Both the position numbers and the translations under genes were made by a program. 64,000 nt of DNA from Lentilactobacillus parabuchneri DSM 5707 = NBRC 107865 (lineage in GTDB: Bacteria > Bacillota > Bacilli > Lactobacillales > Lactobacillaceae), in NCBI RefSeq assembly GCF_001435315.1, contig NZ_AZGK01000004.1:62001-126000 (forward strand), written 5' to 3'. Position 1 is the first letter of the stretch. The number at the start of each line of letters is the position of its first letter. This document shows, piece by piece, positions 25,838-35,457 of this stretch. The notes under the pieces are model-generated. The model saw only the letters and a list, made by a program, of their open reading frames with translations. It did no database searches and had not been told where the DNA came from.

Positions 25838-25879
25838 AGTATAGCATAAATGACTGAACAGTCAATAACCGAGCAGTCA
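25838..25879 (-). promoter_or_regulatory. Promoter and TetR-type operators of the exporter operon
   Basis: On the minus strand TTGACT (25860-25865) and TATACT (25838-25843) are 16 bases apart. TGACTGAACAGTCA (25851-25864) is a near-perfect palindrome covering the -35 and spacer, and a related imperfect copy (TAACCGAGCAGTCA) lies at 25866-25879. Binding by the operon's TetR protein here would give autoregulation. Confidence 0.7.
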
Positions 25880-25891
25880 TTATTGGAAAAT

Positions 25892-25920
25892 AAAAAATCA
25901 GGAGCTCAAAACTCCTGATA
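25892..25920 (-). terminator. Intrinsic terminator of the AKR gene
   Basis: On the minus strand ATCAGGAGTTTTGAGCTCCTGAT, then TTTTT. Confidence 0.88.
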
Positions 25921-25935
25921 TAAGTGGGTTTAATT

Positions 25936-26829
25936 TTACTTTTGAATATCTGGAACCTGTTCGATTTCATTGCCATAACGCCCATTTGGATTATGCCAAG
26001 TAAAGTCGTCATACCATAGATCCCGTTTGTTTTCATCTAATTGATTAATGCGTTGAACGTCTTCAGCACTCAGCGTAAAGTCAAAGATGTCACTGTTTTC
26101 GACAATTCGCTTCTCATGAACTGATTTTACAACCGTGACGATGTCTCTTTGCCATTCCCAACGTAAAATAATTTGGGCAGCTGTTCTGCTATACTTCTTT
26201 GCCAATTCATCGATCACTGGGTTCTTTAAAGCTTTACCAGCCCCAAGTGGTGACCAGGCTTCCAGTTGAATACCATGGCTGCTATCAAAGTTCAAAATTT
26301 CTTTTTCTTGTTGTGTTGGGTTGAATTCCATTTGATTAACAGCAGGAACGATTTCTGATTCTTCCAGCAATTTGCTCATGCGGTCGTTATCGAAGTTTGA
26401 AACCCCAATTGCACGGACTTTACCTTCTTTGTAGAGGCGTTCCAATGCGTGGTAGCTTTCCATGTAAGTCGCGTCAACTGGCCAGTGAATTAAATACAGG
26501 TCAACATAGTCAAGACCAAGATCGGATAATTGCTTATCCAAAACCTTGGAAACCTTGTCGTAATCGCCTTGTTCACCGTTGTAAAGCTTGGTGGTAACAA
26601 ACAAGTCCTCACGCTTCAGGCCTTCTTGCTTCATGCCCTCGCGAATACCTGCTCCGGTACCGGGCTCATTGCCATATTCACGGGCAGTATCAATGGCCCG
26701 ATAGCCGTGTTTGATGGCTGTGATGACCGCGTCACGCGAATCATTATTACTGGTTTTCCAAACGCCGAGACCCAGGCGTGGCATCTCGACACCATTATTT
26801 AATTTAATCGTTGATTGTAATCCGTCCAA
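25936..26829 (-). CDS. Aldo-keto reductase (2,5-diketo-gluconate reductase / YtbE-like)
   Basis: A 297-residue AKR5-like enzyme. The catalytic tetrad reads Asp47, Tyr52, Lys81 and His115 (IDTAREYG, VTTKLYNG, LYLIHWP), and the NADPH-site block near the C-terminus is TVVKSVHEKRIVEN. The likely start is a TTG at 26829 preceded by TTGGAG at about ten bases; the frame extends further to 26877 but that part is not conserved. Substrates of such enzymes include methylglyoxal and other aldehydes. Confidence 0.88.
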   Translation of the reverse strand: MDGLQSTIKLNNGVEMPRLGLGVWKTSNNDSRDAVITAIKHGYRAIDTAREYGNEPGTGAGIREGMKQEGLKREDLFVTTKLYNGEQGDYDKVSKVLDKQLSDLGLDYVDLYLIHWPVDATYMESYHALERLYKEGKVRAIGVSNFDNDRMSKLLEESEIVPAVNQMEFNPTQQEKEILNFDSSHGIQLEAWSPLGAGKALKNPVIDELAKKYSRTAAQIILRWEWQRDIVTVVKSVHEKRIVENSDIFDFTLSAEDVQRINQLDENKRDLWYDDFTWHNPNGRYGNEIEQVPDIQK

Positions 26830-26952
26830 GAAAAAACATCTCCAATCTTTAATGTTGGTACCCTTTAAGCATAACATATCGATTGTCGGGAATGAAAATG
26901 ATCAGCTGGAAGTTTTTTGCGGGTTCGCAGTCCGTGAAGTGCGATGAGAAAC

Positions 26953-27361
26953 GTTCATCATTGCCGACTTCTCCTTGGATTGATTTCCCCTGCTAAGTTG
27001 AACGCCATCCTACAAATTGGTTTCGTCTGTTTGGTTACTTTGAGGTAAAGTCAGCTTTTGAAATGCGCTCCGACGACCGCAAACGTAGTGCAGCGTCTAG
27101 CCTCTTGGCGACGGCCCAGGGCCCTACTGTGCAAGAAAAAGTCGACAACGATAAACAAGAACCGTTCATCATTGCCGACTGCTCCTTGGATTGATTTCCC
27201 CTGCTATATTGAACGCCATCCTACAAATTGGTTTCGTCTGTTTGGTTACTTTCAGGTAATGGCAGCTTTTGAGCTATGCTCCAACGACCCAGCGTCTAGC
27301 CTTCTTGGCGACGACCCAGGCCCCTAATATATTAAGGAAAAAAACCAGCGACGAACAAAGT
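26953..27361 (-). repeat. Tandem direct repeat of about 210 bases, two copies
   Basis: The block 26953-27061 recurs at 27163-27271 with about seven differences in 109 bases, a period of 210. Each unit begins (plus strand) CGTTCATCATTGCCGACT and ends in CAGCTTTTGA, followed by fold-back arm sequence (CTCCGACGACC...GGCGACG...CCCAGG). A third partial start lies at 27509. The left edge at 26938 retains GTGCGATGAG, an arm remnant. No coding frame runs through both copies. The region grew by duplication of the 3' element plus about 110 bases of flank. Confidence 0.7.
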
Positions 27362-27448
27362 GCGTTCAGTTCGCATTGTTTATTGAAGATGATGCCACAA
27401 GAATGAGTGCGCTTATTTTATTTACTGCTCCCTTCAGCCTCCGAGCTA

Positions 27449-27563
27449 TGCTCCGACGACCCAGGGCCCTACTGTACAAGAAAAAGCCGACAACGATGAA
27501 CAAGAACCGTTCATCATTGCCGACTTCTCCTTGTACTCCGGGCCCAAACAGGTCTCGTCGCAC
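27449..27563 (-). repeat. 3'-end fold-back element downstream of acetoin reductase
   Basis: A 115-base element starting five bases after the gene's stop, read in its direction. Outer arms are GTGCGACGAGACC and GGTCGTCGGAGCA. GGGCCC appears in both arms. The inner stem GTACAAGGAGAAGTCGGCAA pairs with TTGTCGGCTTTTTCTTGTAC. Same architecture as the element after araD. Confidence 0.75.
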
Positions 27564-27567
27564 ACTT

Positions 27568-28488
<921 letters not shown>

Positions 28489-28534
28489 AGTATGATAAGG
28501 ACAAGGCCGGTGACGTTCGTACCGCCCCAAAACC

Positions 28535-29749
28535 TTAATCTGTTTCACTATTCAAATTTACTGAGAAATGGTCCCGAATCCAATACGTCATCACCCACGA
28601 GATAAATAGGAAAACGATCACGACAAGGTATGGTAAGTGATAGCTAGTGTCCAGTAAGGCCCCAGATACAATCGGGCCAACAATATTGCCGACACTGGTC
28701 AACGACATATTAACCCCGTTGATCAGCCCCTGCTTGGTCACACTAGCCTTTGTCAGCAAAGTGGTAATCGCCGGTCGAATGAGATCGTAGGCGGTAAAGA
28801 CAATCAAGGTGGCAATAATGACTTCTAATTTGGAATGGGCCAGAATAATCCAGCCGGTGCCTAAGAATGAAAGTAAGAAGCAGTATCGAATCAATCGTTT
28901 TTCAGTCAACCAGACAACCAGACGGTCAAACAAAAGCGCCTGAAATGTCAATGACGTTACCCCGTTTAACGTTAATACCAAGGCAATATTACCCATGGTG
29001 AAACCAAAAACTTCATTTACGTACAGACTGTAAATACTTTCAAAACCGACAAGCCCAAATGAGGAAATCAGAATCAACAAGAATAACAATCCCATTGGTC
29101 CTGAAAATAGTTTCTTCGCCTGGGTCCATGAAGCCCGCTTGGGTGGTCGGCTTTGAGCTGGCACCGGGTGGTTGGCCGCAATTTTTTCAATCTCTTTTTC
29201 ATTTGGCAGCATGGTCCACAATGAAATCATACTCAGCAGTCCCAAAACTGCCGCAAACCAAAATGGCGTCTTGTAATCAAATTTGGCCAGGATTCCACCA
29301 ATACCAGGTCCCAGAATCAAGCCCCCGCTGAAGGCCGCTGAAAGCAGGCCAATAATTCGGGCCCGTTGCCTTGGTGTCGTTAAATCAGCTGCCAGCGCAT
29401 TAGTCGTCGGGACCACCATTGCGGCCGATAAGCCACCAATCGTTCGGGAAATATCAAACATCCACAACCAGTTGGTCATCGCAAATAAGACTTCGGACAG
29501 CATGTACAGTAACAGTCCAGACACCAAGATCGGTTTTCGGCCAATCTTATCAGACAACTGGCCGATAATTGGGGAAGCCACCAATTGTGCGATAGCAAAC
29601 AGCGAGTTCATAATCCCCATGTCAGTGGCGGACAAATGTAGTTCGTTCTTGATGAACGGCATGACCGGAAAAATCAGACTCATTCCAATACACACCAAAA
29701 AGTTTCCAAATATCAGGACAATTATCGCGTTTCTCACCTTTTTCGACAA
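28535..29749 (-). CDS. MFS drug/metabolite efflux transporter (DHA1-like)
   Basis: A 404-residue 12-helix major facilitator. The loop 2-3 motif is GQLSDKIGRKP, and the antiporter motif C is GLILGPGIGGILAKF in helix 5, marking it as a proton-driven exporter. It resembles the Tet(A)/multidrug DHA1 group; the substrate is unknown. The start is a TTG at 29749 with GGGGG seven bases upstream. It diverges from the ydbS/ydbT pair. Confidence 0.88.
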   Translation of the reverse strand: MSKKVRNAIIVLIFGNFLVCIGMSLIFPVMPFIKNELHLSATDMGIMNSLFAIAQLVASPIIGQLSDKIGRKPILVSGLLLYMLSEVLFAMTNWLWMFDISRTIGGLSAAMVVPTTNALAADLTTPRQRARIIGLLSAAFSGGLILGPGIGGILAKFDYKTPFWFAAVLGLLSMISLWTMLPNEKEIEKIAANHPVPAQSRPPKRASWTQAKKLFSGPMGLLFLLILISSFGLVGFESIYSLYVNEVFGFTMGNIALVLTLNGVTSLTFQALLFDRLVVWLTEKRLIRYCFLLSFLGTGWIILAHSKLEVIIATLIVFTAYDLIRPAITTLLTKASVTKQGLINGVNMSLTSVGNIVGPIVSGALLDTSYHLPYLVVIVFLFISWVMTYWIRDHFSVNLNSETD

Positions 29750-29927
29750 TTGATGGCCCCCTTTCGTTTTTCGTTAAAAGCATAAAAACAAGTATAACGC
29801 TATAAATGCTCTCATGTCCACCACAACGCTTAATTAATGTAGAATTAATCTATGGTAAAATAACCCGTTTTTTTGTAAACTTAGGGCAACTATCCATGTT
29901 GTGCGCTTATTGAAGGAGGTAATCATC

Positions 29928-30407
29928 GTGAACGAATCATCTCATCTCCCCAAACAAATTAAAACCGTCTGGCGCATTTCAGCCGTTTTGAACGCACTGT
30001 TGGCTGCGGTCGTCGGCCTCGGTGCCATGATTGGTTACCATTTTTTCCACTTCCAGTGGCTCTTCTACGCCGCCGATTTCTTTTTTGTGGTTGCCGTCAT
30101 TGACCTAATCGTTGAACTGACACTAGTCCCATACCGCTATTCCTTTTGGTTATATACCCTGACCGATAATGCCGTTGAATTGCGTTCCGGCTTTATTTTT
30201 CGCAAATTAATTTCGATTCCAATCGCCAGAGTCCAGGACGTTACGTTATCGGCCGGGCCAATTTTACAATTTCAAAAGCTGCAGGAAATCCGCATTACCA
30301 CTGCCTCGACTTCCCATAAGATTGACGGTGTTGAACCGGCCGTCGGCGAACAACTCCGTAAACAAATCATGAAATTGGCGGTGGAGGTGGGCGAAAATGA
30401 CGTCTAA
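29928..30407 (+). CDS. bPH2-domain membrane protein (YdbS-like)
   Basis: A 159-residue protein with two N-terminal membrane helices and a bacterial PH-like domain (YRYSFWLYTLTDNAVELRSG...IPIARVQDVTLSAGP). Start GTG 29928 has AAGGAGG at good spacing. The gene overlaps the following ydbT by 11 bases; such YdbS-YdbT pairs are common in Firmicutes and affect stress and competitor resistance in Bacillus. The pair is probably inactive here unless the YdbT frameshift is an error. Confidence 0.82.
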   Translation: MNESSHLPKQIKTVWRISAVLNALLAAVVGLGAMIGYHFFHFQWLFYAADFFFVVAVIDLIVELTLVPYRYSFWLYTLTDNAVELRSGFIFRKLISIPIARVQDVTLSAGPILQFQKLQEIRITTASTSHKIDGVEPAVGEQLRKQIMKLAVEVGENDV

Positions 30408-31850
30408 TAATCGTCAACACTTAAATCCATTATCTATCGGCTATTTTTTGTTTCACCATACCTGGGACACGCTCATCCTGTTATTTTTGAGTTTGAATCC
30501 CATTACCAATTTGTCGCGGAAAATCGGGATTGACCCAATGATTGGATTTGGTGGCTTACTCTTAATCATTCTTGGCTTATACGGCATCAAATATTGGTTT
30601 TTTACCTTTGAATTTGATAATGAGATGCTGACCATCAACACCGGTGTCTTTGTCAAAAAGCACACCCATATTCCGTACGGCCGCATCCAAACCATTCAGC
30701 ATACCCAATGGTTTTTCCTGGTTCCCTTTCATTTGGAAAAGCTGCAGATTGAAACGGCTGGCCACGACGAAAAAGCCCCAGAAGCAGTTCTTCCCTTGGT
30801 TAATGAACGAGTCAGAGCAGAAATTGAAAGAAAACGACTTGGAAAAACGCGGTCAAATGACATTCCCGTGAGCCGGATCAAGGCGACAACACCGCTTTTA
30901 AGCCAGTTGCCGATTACACAATCGACCCGCATGAGCTGAATTTATTTGCCCTCACCTCGCTTGGCATTTTCCCAATTATCGGTGCCCTATTTGCGTTGTT
31001 TGGTAAAATCCAAGAAGCAATTCCAGAAAAGGTGATTGATTCGGTTGCCTCAAAACTGATTCACCAATCAGCAATCATTATCATGACGGTGGGTATTTTA
31101 ATCGTTTTGATCAGTATTGCCGGCTCGTATCTGACCATCGTTCAAAAGTATTATAAATTCCGGATTAATTCCGACAACACCCAATTAAAAACCGAGCAAG
31201 GCCTTTTTCAACGCAACGCTGTCACTATTCCAATCGCCCGCATTCAAGCACTGCGTATCAAGCAAAACGTGATTCGTCAGTGGCTAAGACTAACCACTGT
31301 CCAAGCACTTGCAGCATCCTCCGCCGGTGACGACGAAAAGGGCAATGATTTAATGATTCTGCCAGTGGTTAAAACCCAAACCGCCTTTTCGACGACTTCC
31401 AGATTTGTCAATTGGGCACCCCATCAGTTGAGCGGGATGGCGCGCTTAAGTCGCCGCAGCTACTGGTACTTTATCCGAAATGCGTCACTCATGAGCCTGA
31501 TCGTTATTTTTCCGTGTCTGTATTTCTTCAAGGGCTGGGGCTTACTGAGCACACCATTATTCTTAATTGCCATTTTGTTGGGCTGGTATTCCGGGAATAA
31601 CACCGGCTGGAAAATTTTGGACGGTCAGCTGGTTCTCCAAAACGGCCACTGGTTCACCCGTTCCCAATACGTCATCCCCCACAAAAATGTGCAGTCATTT
31701 TTATTTGTTCAATCGATTTGGATGACGCACTCCAAGCTCGCCCACATCCGCGTCAACGTGCGCCACGGCAATCAAAACGAACTGATTGAAATTCGCTATT
31801 TGCCCGAAGAATCCGGTAAAGAAATTTTTAATTGGTTAAAAATCAGGTAA
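30397..31850 (+). pseudogene. bPH2-domain membrane protein (YdbT-like), frameshifted
   Basis: YdbT proteins are single chains of about 480-500 residues with three PH-like repeats. Here the first frame (ATG 30397) encodes helices and PH repeat 1, then ends at 30939 in an unrelated tail. From 30861 another frame is open and reads GDNTAFKPVADYTIDPHELN and LFALTSLGIFPIIGALFALF into the second and third repeats, ending at 31850. One gained or lost base in the linker, between about 30861 and 30915, explains it. An ATG at 30996 would give only the 284-residue C-terminal part without its first helix. Confidence 0.78.
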
Positions 31851-31908
31851 CAGTTAATGTGATTAAGCAGTATACTGATAAACAAACGACTTTTAGGAGG
31901 TTCAATCT

Positions 31909-32754
31909 ATGAGAGAAGTCACCATTGGAGATTCAAATGTCCCTGCCATTGGTCTTGGGACTTGGCATATGGGCGATAATAACGCAACCCGGGGAACCGA
32001 GATTAAGGCACTTAAAGACGGCATTGCTGCCGGAGCCCGCGTGCTCGATACGGCAGAAATGTATGGTAATGGTCGCAGTGAGCGTTTAGTTGGAGAAGCG
32101 ATCAAAGGGATGAACCGCGATGAACTTTTCATTATCGACAAGGTGCTGCCGTCAAATGCTTCGGCTTCTCGTCTTGAGCACAGCCTGGACACCAGTCTCA
32201 AGCAAGTTGGGACCGACTACTTCGACTTATACCTCTACCATTGGCGTGGGGCGATTCCGCTGAGTGAAACCATTTTGACCCTTCAGCAGATGCAAACCAA
32301 GGGTAAGATCAAGCACTGGGGTGTCTCCAACTTTGACATTTCTGATATGGAAGAGTTGCTCGAACTGCCCAATGCCGACCAGGTCGCTGCTAATGAAGAC
32401 TTGTACAACCTCGGCAGTCGTGGCATTGAATATAGCTTGTTGCCATGGATGCGAGAGCGAAAGATTCCGTTAATCGCGTATACTCCCGTGGCTGCCGGCG
32501 ATCAACGCGGCCGGTTGACTGCCGATCCCGTTGTCAAGCAAATTGCAGCGAACCATTCTGCTTCCGCTTGGCAAATCATTTTGGCTTGGGCGATCCGTGA
32601 TGGAAATACCATCGCCATCCCCCAGTCAAACGATCCAAAGCACACGGTTGATAATGTCTTGGCGGCAAACATCACGCTGACAGCCAACGAACTCGCCCAG
32701 CTGGATGTGCAATTTCCTAAGCCAAACAGTAAGCAACCATTGGATATGAGATAA
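31909..32754 (+). CDS. Aldo-keto reductase
   Basis: A 281-residue AKR with Asp47, Tyr52, Lys78 and His111 in place (VLDTAEMYGNG, IIDKVLP, LYLYHWRG) and a C-terminal NADPH element IAIPQSNDPKHTVDN. It resembles the 2,5-diketo-gluconate/YqkF-like branch; the substrate is unknown. TTAGGAGG lies before the ATG and TATACT about 40 bases upstream. It is followed by its own terminator, so it is separate from the lipoate genes. Confidence 0.88.
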   Translation: MREVTIGDSNVPAIGLGTWHMGDNNATRGTEIKALKDGIAAGARVLDTAEMYGNGRSERLVGEAIKGMNRDELFIIDKVLPSNASASRLEHSLDTSLKQVGTDYFDLYLYHWRGAIPLSETILTLQQMQTKGKIKHWGVSNFDISDMEELLELPNADQVAANEDLYNLGSRGIEYSLLPWMRERKIPLIAYTPVAAGDQRGRLTADPVVKQIAANHSASAWQIILAWAIRDGNTIAIPQSNDPKHTVDNVLAANITLTANELAQLDVQFPKPNSKQPLDMR

Positions 32755-32806
32755 ATACTAAAAAAGTAAATACACAAACTCGCTCCGTTAATCGGAATGG
32801 GTTACA

Positions 32807-32844
32807 ATGCAGTTAGGCGAATAACGTCCAACTGCATTTTTATT
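32807..32844 (+). terminator. Intrinsic terminator
   Basis: ATGCAGTT...AACTGCAT stem followed by TTTTATTT, between the AKR and the first lipoate ligase. Confidence 0.75.
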
Positions 32845-32889
32845 TAAAGAAATTTGTAACCGCTTACTTTGATAAAGGAGCTGATTATT

Positions 32890-33936
32890 ATTAGGTATAT
32901 AGATATTTCAAATGGGGAAAAGTATTTAAATAGGCCAATGATCACTGATAGCTTGGCTAACTTTTTCATCACAGACCCCAAATTTACTGAACCTGTTTTC
33001 TTCTTTTCACGGCCACCACAATCCGCTGTCGTCATTGGAGTTAACCAAGATGTCTATTCCGAAGTCAATTTGAATTTCATCCATGAGCATAACATTCAAC
33101 TTTCACGTCGTTTTGCGGGCGGTGGCGCTGTCTTTGTTGATTCCGGCAATTTAACTTATACCTTCATCGACAACTACGACGGCACCAACTACGGTGACTT
33201 CAAACGTTACGCTCAGCCCGTTATCTCCACCCTCAAGAAACTGGGGGTTGATGCCAAAATGACTGGTCGAAATGATTTAACCGTCGACGGCAAAAAAGTT
33301 TCAGGAATGTCTGCCTTAAAGATCGGCAACCGTTTCTTATGCGGCGGCACCTTAATGGTCGATGTCGATTTGGCAGCAGCTGCCAAGGCACTGACACCGC
33401 CCAAAGCCAAATTGCAGTCGAAAGGTATCAAATCAGTTCACAGTCGGGTCACCAACATCCGTCAATTCTTTGATCCAAAATATAAAAATATAACCATGGA
33501 AGAATTACAGAATCGGATTTTACTTCAGGTCTTTCACGCCTCTGATCTCCGCGATATCCCGACTTACACGATGACGGATGATGATTGGAAAGCCGTTTTG
33601 GCAATTGCCGATAAAGCTTACACCGGCAACGACTTTGTCATGGGAGAAAAACCAAATGATGATTACTTCCGCGGTCGCCATTTTGATGGTGTCGGCACAG
33701 TTGAAATCAGCTTCTCGGTTCAAAATGACGTCGTCACCCACGCCAAAATCTATGGCGATTTCAACAACCCAAATGGTGACCTAAAGGCAATTGAGGCCAA
33801 CATTACCAACGTTCCGTTTGCCAAAGCCAGCTTGACAGAAGCCTTCCGAACAAGTCACGTCAAAGAAAATATTGGCAACGTTGACCCTGAAGCACTGGCT
33901 GAAATGATGGTTAAAGACAACTACGATCTTAAGTAA
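32890..33936 (+). CDS. lplA: Lipoate-protein ligase A, first copy, probable AUU start
   Basis: About 348 residues. The biotin/lipoate-ligase fold is marked by SRRFAGGGAVFVDSGNLTY (the RRxxGGGAVxHD motif), GRNDLTVDGKKVSG with the catalytic lysine region, and KIGNRFLCGGTLMVDVDL. It activates lipoate with ATP and attaches it to a carrier lysine, presumably on the GcvH encoded 17 bases downstream. AAAGGAG (32874-32880) is nine bases before ATT AGG TAT, where homology begins (RYIDISNG). The only canonical in-frame start, TTG 32869, lies ahead of that site. Confidence 0.88.
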   Translation: MRYIDISNGEKYLNRPMITDSLANFFITDPKFTEPVFFFSRPPQSAVVIGVNQDVYSEVNLNFIHEHNIQLSRRFAGGGAVFVDSGNLTYTFIDNYDGTNYGDFKRYAQPVISTLKKLGVDAKMTGRNDLTVDGKKVSGMSALKIGNRFLCGGTLMVDVDLAAAAKALTPPKAKLQSKGIKSVHSRVTNIRQFFDPKYKNITMEELQNRILLQVFHASDLRDIPTYTMTDDDWKAVLAIADKAYTGNDFVMGEKPNDDYFRGRHFDGVGTVEISFSVQNDVVTHAKIYGDFNNPNGDLKAIEANITNVPFAKASLTEAFRTSHVKENIGNVDPEALAEMMVKDNYDLK

Positions 33937-33953
33937 TGGAAAGGATGATTCAC

Positions 33954-34262
33954 ATGGCAGATAAAATAGATGATTCAAAGTACTTATGGACAGACAAAAC
34001 CGATGACGGTCACACCCGAATTGGATTGAACGATCTGGCTCGAAATGAAATTGGTCAAGTCACCTTCGCTGAATTCCCGGAAAAATTGACACAAGTCGAA
34101 GACGGCGACCCAATTCTTTCATTTGAGGGTGCCAAAGCCGTTACTGAAATTCACACTCCGGTTGCCGGCAAGGTTGCCAGGATTAACTCCGATTTGATCG
34201 AACATCCTGAGTTATTAAACGAAGATAATCGGGACAAAACTTGGATTGTGGAACTTTTTTAG
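33954..34262 (+). CDS. gcvH: GcvH-like lipoyl carrier protein, first copy
   Basis: A 102-residue lipoyl domain, shorter than the usual 125-130-residue glycine cleavage H protein. The lipoylated lysine is Lys61 in LSFEGAKAVTEIHTPVAG, where classical GcvH has ESVKA. The N-terminal DDSKYLW and GHTRIGL features of H proteins are present. No gcvP or gcvT is nearby, so it more likely serves as a lipoyl relay or as a dedicated carrier, as GcvH-L does in SirTM-type operons. GAAAGG before ATG 33954. Confidence 0.88.
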   Translation: MADKIDDSKYLWTDKTDDGHTRIGLNDLARNEIGQVTFAEFPEKLTQVEDGDPILSFEGAKAVTEIHTPVAGKVARINSDLIEHPELLNEDNRDKTWIVELF

Positions 34263-34286
34263 CTAAATCGATTTAAATAACGATAA

Positions 34287-34326
34287 GACGGGCTTCATGT
34301 GAGTACACGTGATGCCCGTCGCCTTT
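34287..34326 (+). terminator. Terminator after the first lipoyl module
   Basis: GACGGGC...GCCCGTC stem with an extended inner CATGTG/CACGTG pairing, then GCCTTTTG. The T-run is weak. Confidence 0.6.
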
Positions 34327-34401
34327 TGCAATTCATTAACCCCATGCTATACTATTTTTATGTAATCGCTACCAAGTCTATTTGAAAAGGAGGGCAAACT
34401 C

Positions 34402-35457
34402 ATTTTATTTGTTGATTTATCAGATCCAATTTCACAGCAACACCTACGAAAACCCGGAGTTGGCGGCAGCTTATCAACATTTTTTATTACTGCCGATCAA
34501 TTTACCGATACCATTTTCCACTTTTCGCGGCCGTTTGAGGCGTCGGTTGTGCTGGGTGTTAACCAAGATGCCTATTCAGAAGTGAATTTAGATTACATCA
34601 AACAACAGCACATTCATTTATCAAGACGGGCAGCCGGTGGCGGTGCCGTGTATGTGGACCATGGTAACCTGACCTACGCTTTTGTGGACAACGATGACGG
34701 CACAGACTACTTAAACTTCAAGAAGTACGCGACACCCGCAATCAACGTATTGCATCAAATGGGTGTCAACGCTGAAATGACCGGACGAAATGATTTGACC
34801 GTTGACGGCAAAAAATTCTCTGGCATGTCATCACTCAAGATTGGCAATCGCTTTTCCTGCGGTGGCACATTAATGATCGATGTCGATTTGGACCGGGCGG
34901 CTAAAGCGCTGACCCCACCCAAAACCAAATTAAAGTCAAAGGGTGTCAAATCAGTGCATAGTCGAGTGACCAACATTCGGCAGTACTTCTTGCCAAAGTA
35001 TCGAGACATTACCTTCGCCGGCATCAAGGAATTGATGTTAAAAGAGGTCTTTTCCACCGACGACCTTACCTCAATTCCGACCTATAAAATGACGGCATCC
35101 GATTGGCAGGAAGTCGAAAAAATCGCCAGCGGCAAATTTACCGACCCTGATTTCATCATGGGAACCAAACGTGATGATGACTTCTTCCACGGGGAACATT
35201 TTGACGGTCTTGGAACAATCGAGATTAGCTTTTCCGTTAACGACGGCATTATCACCCACGCCAGAATTTTTGGCGATTTTAACAAGGCCAATGGCGATCT
35301 TCGCGCAATTGAAGACCAGATTACCGGGGTGCCTTTCCGAAAAGACAGTTTAGTTGAAGCGTTTCGGATCAGTCATCTAAGTGATAATATCGGCCAAATT
35401 TCACCCCAACAGATGGCCGAACTCATGTTAGACAAGCAATTTCGGGAGGTGAATTAA
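34402..35457 (+). CDS. lplA: Lipoate-protein ligase A, second copy, AUU start
   Basis: 351 residues, alignable from end to end with the first copy (SRRAAGGGAVYVDHGNLTY, GRNDLTVDGKKFSG, KIGNRFSCGGTLMIDVDL). AAAAGGAGG (34385-34393) is eight bases before ATT TTA TTT GTT. Between the upstream in-frame stop at 34363 and the GTG at 34549 there is no ATG, GTG or TTG in frame. The conserved N-terminal part (SLSTFFITADQF...TIFHFSRPFEAS) can therefore only be made from the ATT. The stop overlaps the lyase start (TAATG). It probably loads GcvH copy 2. Confidence 0.88.
   Translation: MLFVDLSDPISQQHLRKPGVGGSLSTFFITADQFTDTIFHFSRPFEASVVLGVNQDAYSEVNLDYIKQQHIHLSRRAAGGGAVYVDHGNLTYAFVDNDDGTDYLNFKKYATPAINVLHQMGVNAEMTGRNDLTVDGKKFSGMSSLKIGNRFSCGGTLMIDVDLDRAAKALTPPKTKLKSKGVKSVHSRVTNIRQYFLPKYRDITFAGIKELMLKEVFSTDDLTSIPTYKMTASDWQEVEKIASGKFTDPDFIMGTKRDDDFFHGEHFDGLGTIEISFSVNDGIITHARIFGDFNKANGDLRAIEDQITGVPFRKDSLVEAFRISHLSDNIGQISPQQMAELMLDKQFREVN

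Noticed and set aside
26953-27361. Regular repeats suggesting a CRISPR array
   Set aside because: Only two units of about 210 bases, no short regular repeat-spacer pattern and no cas genes; the units are duplicated fold-back sequence.
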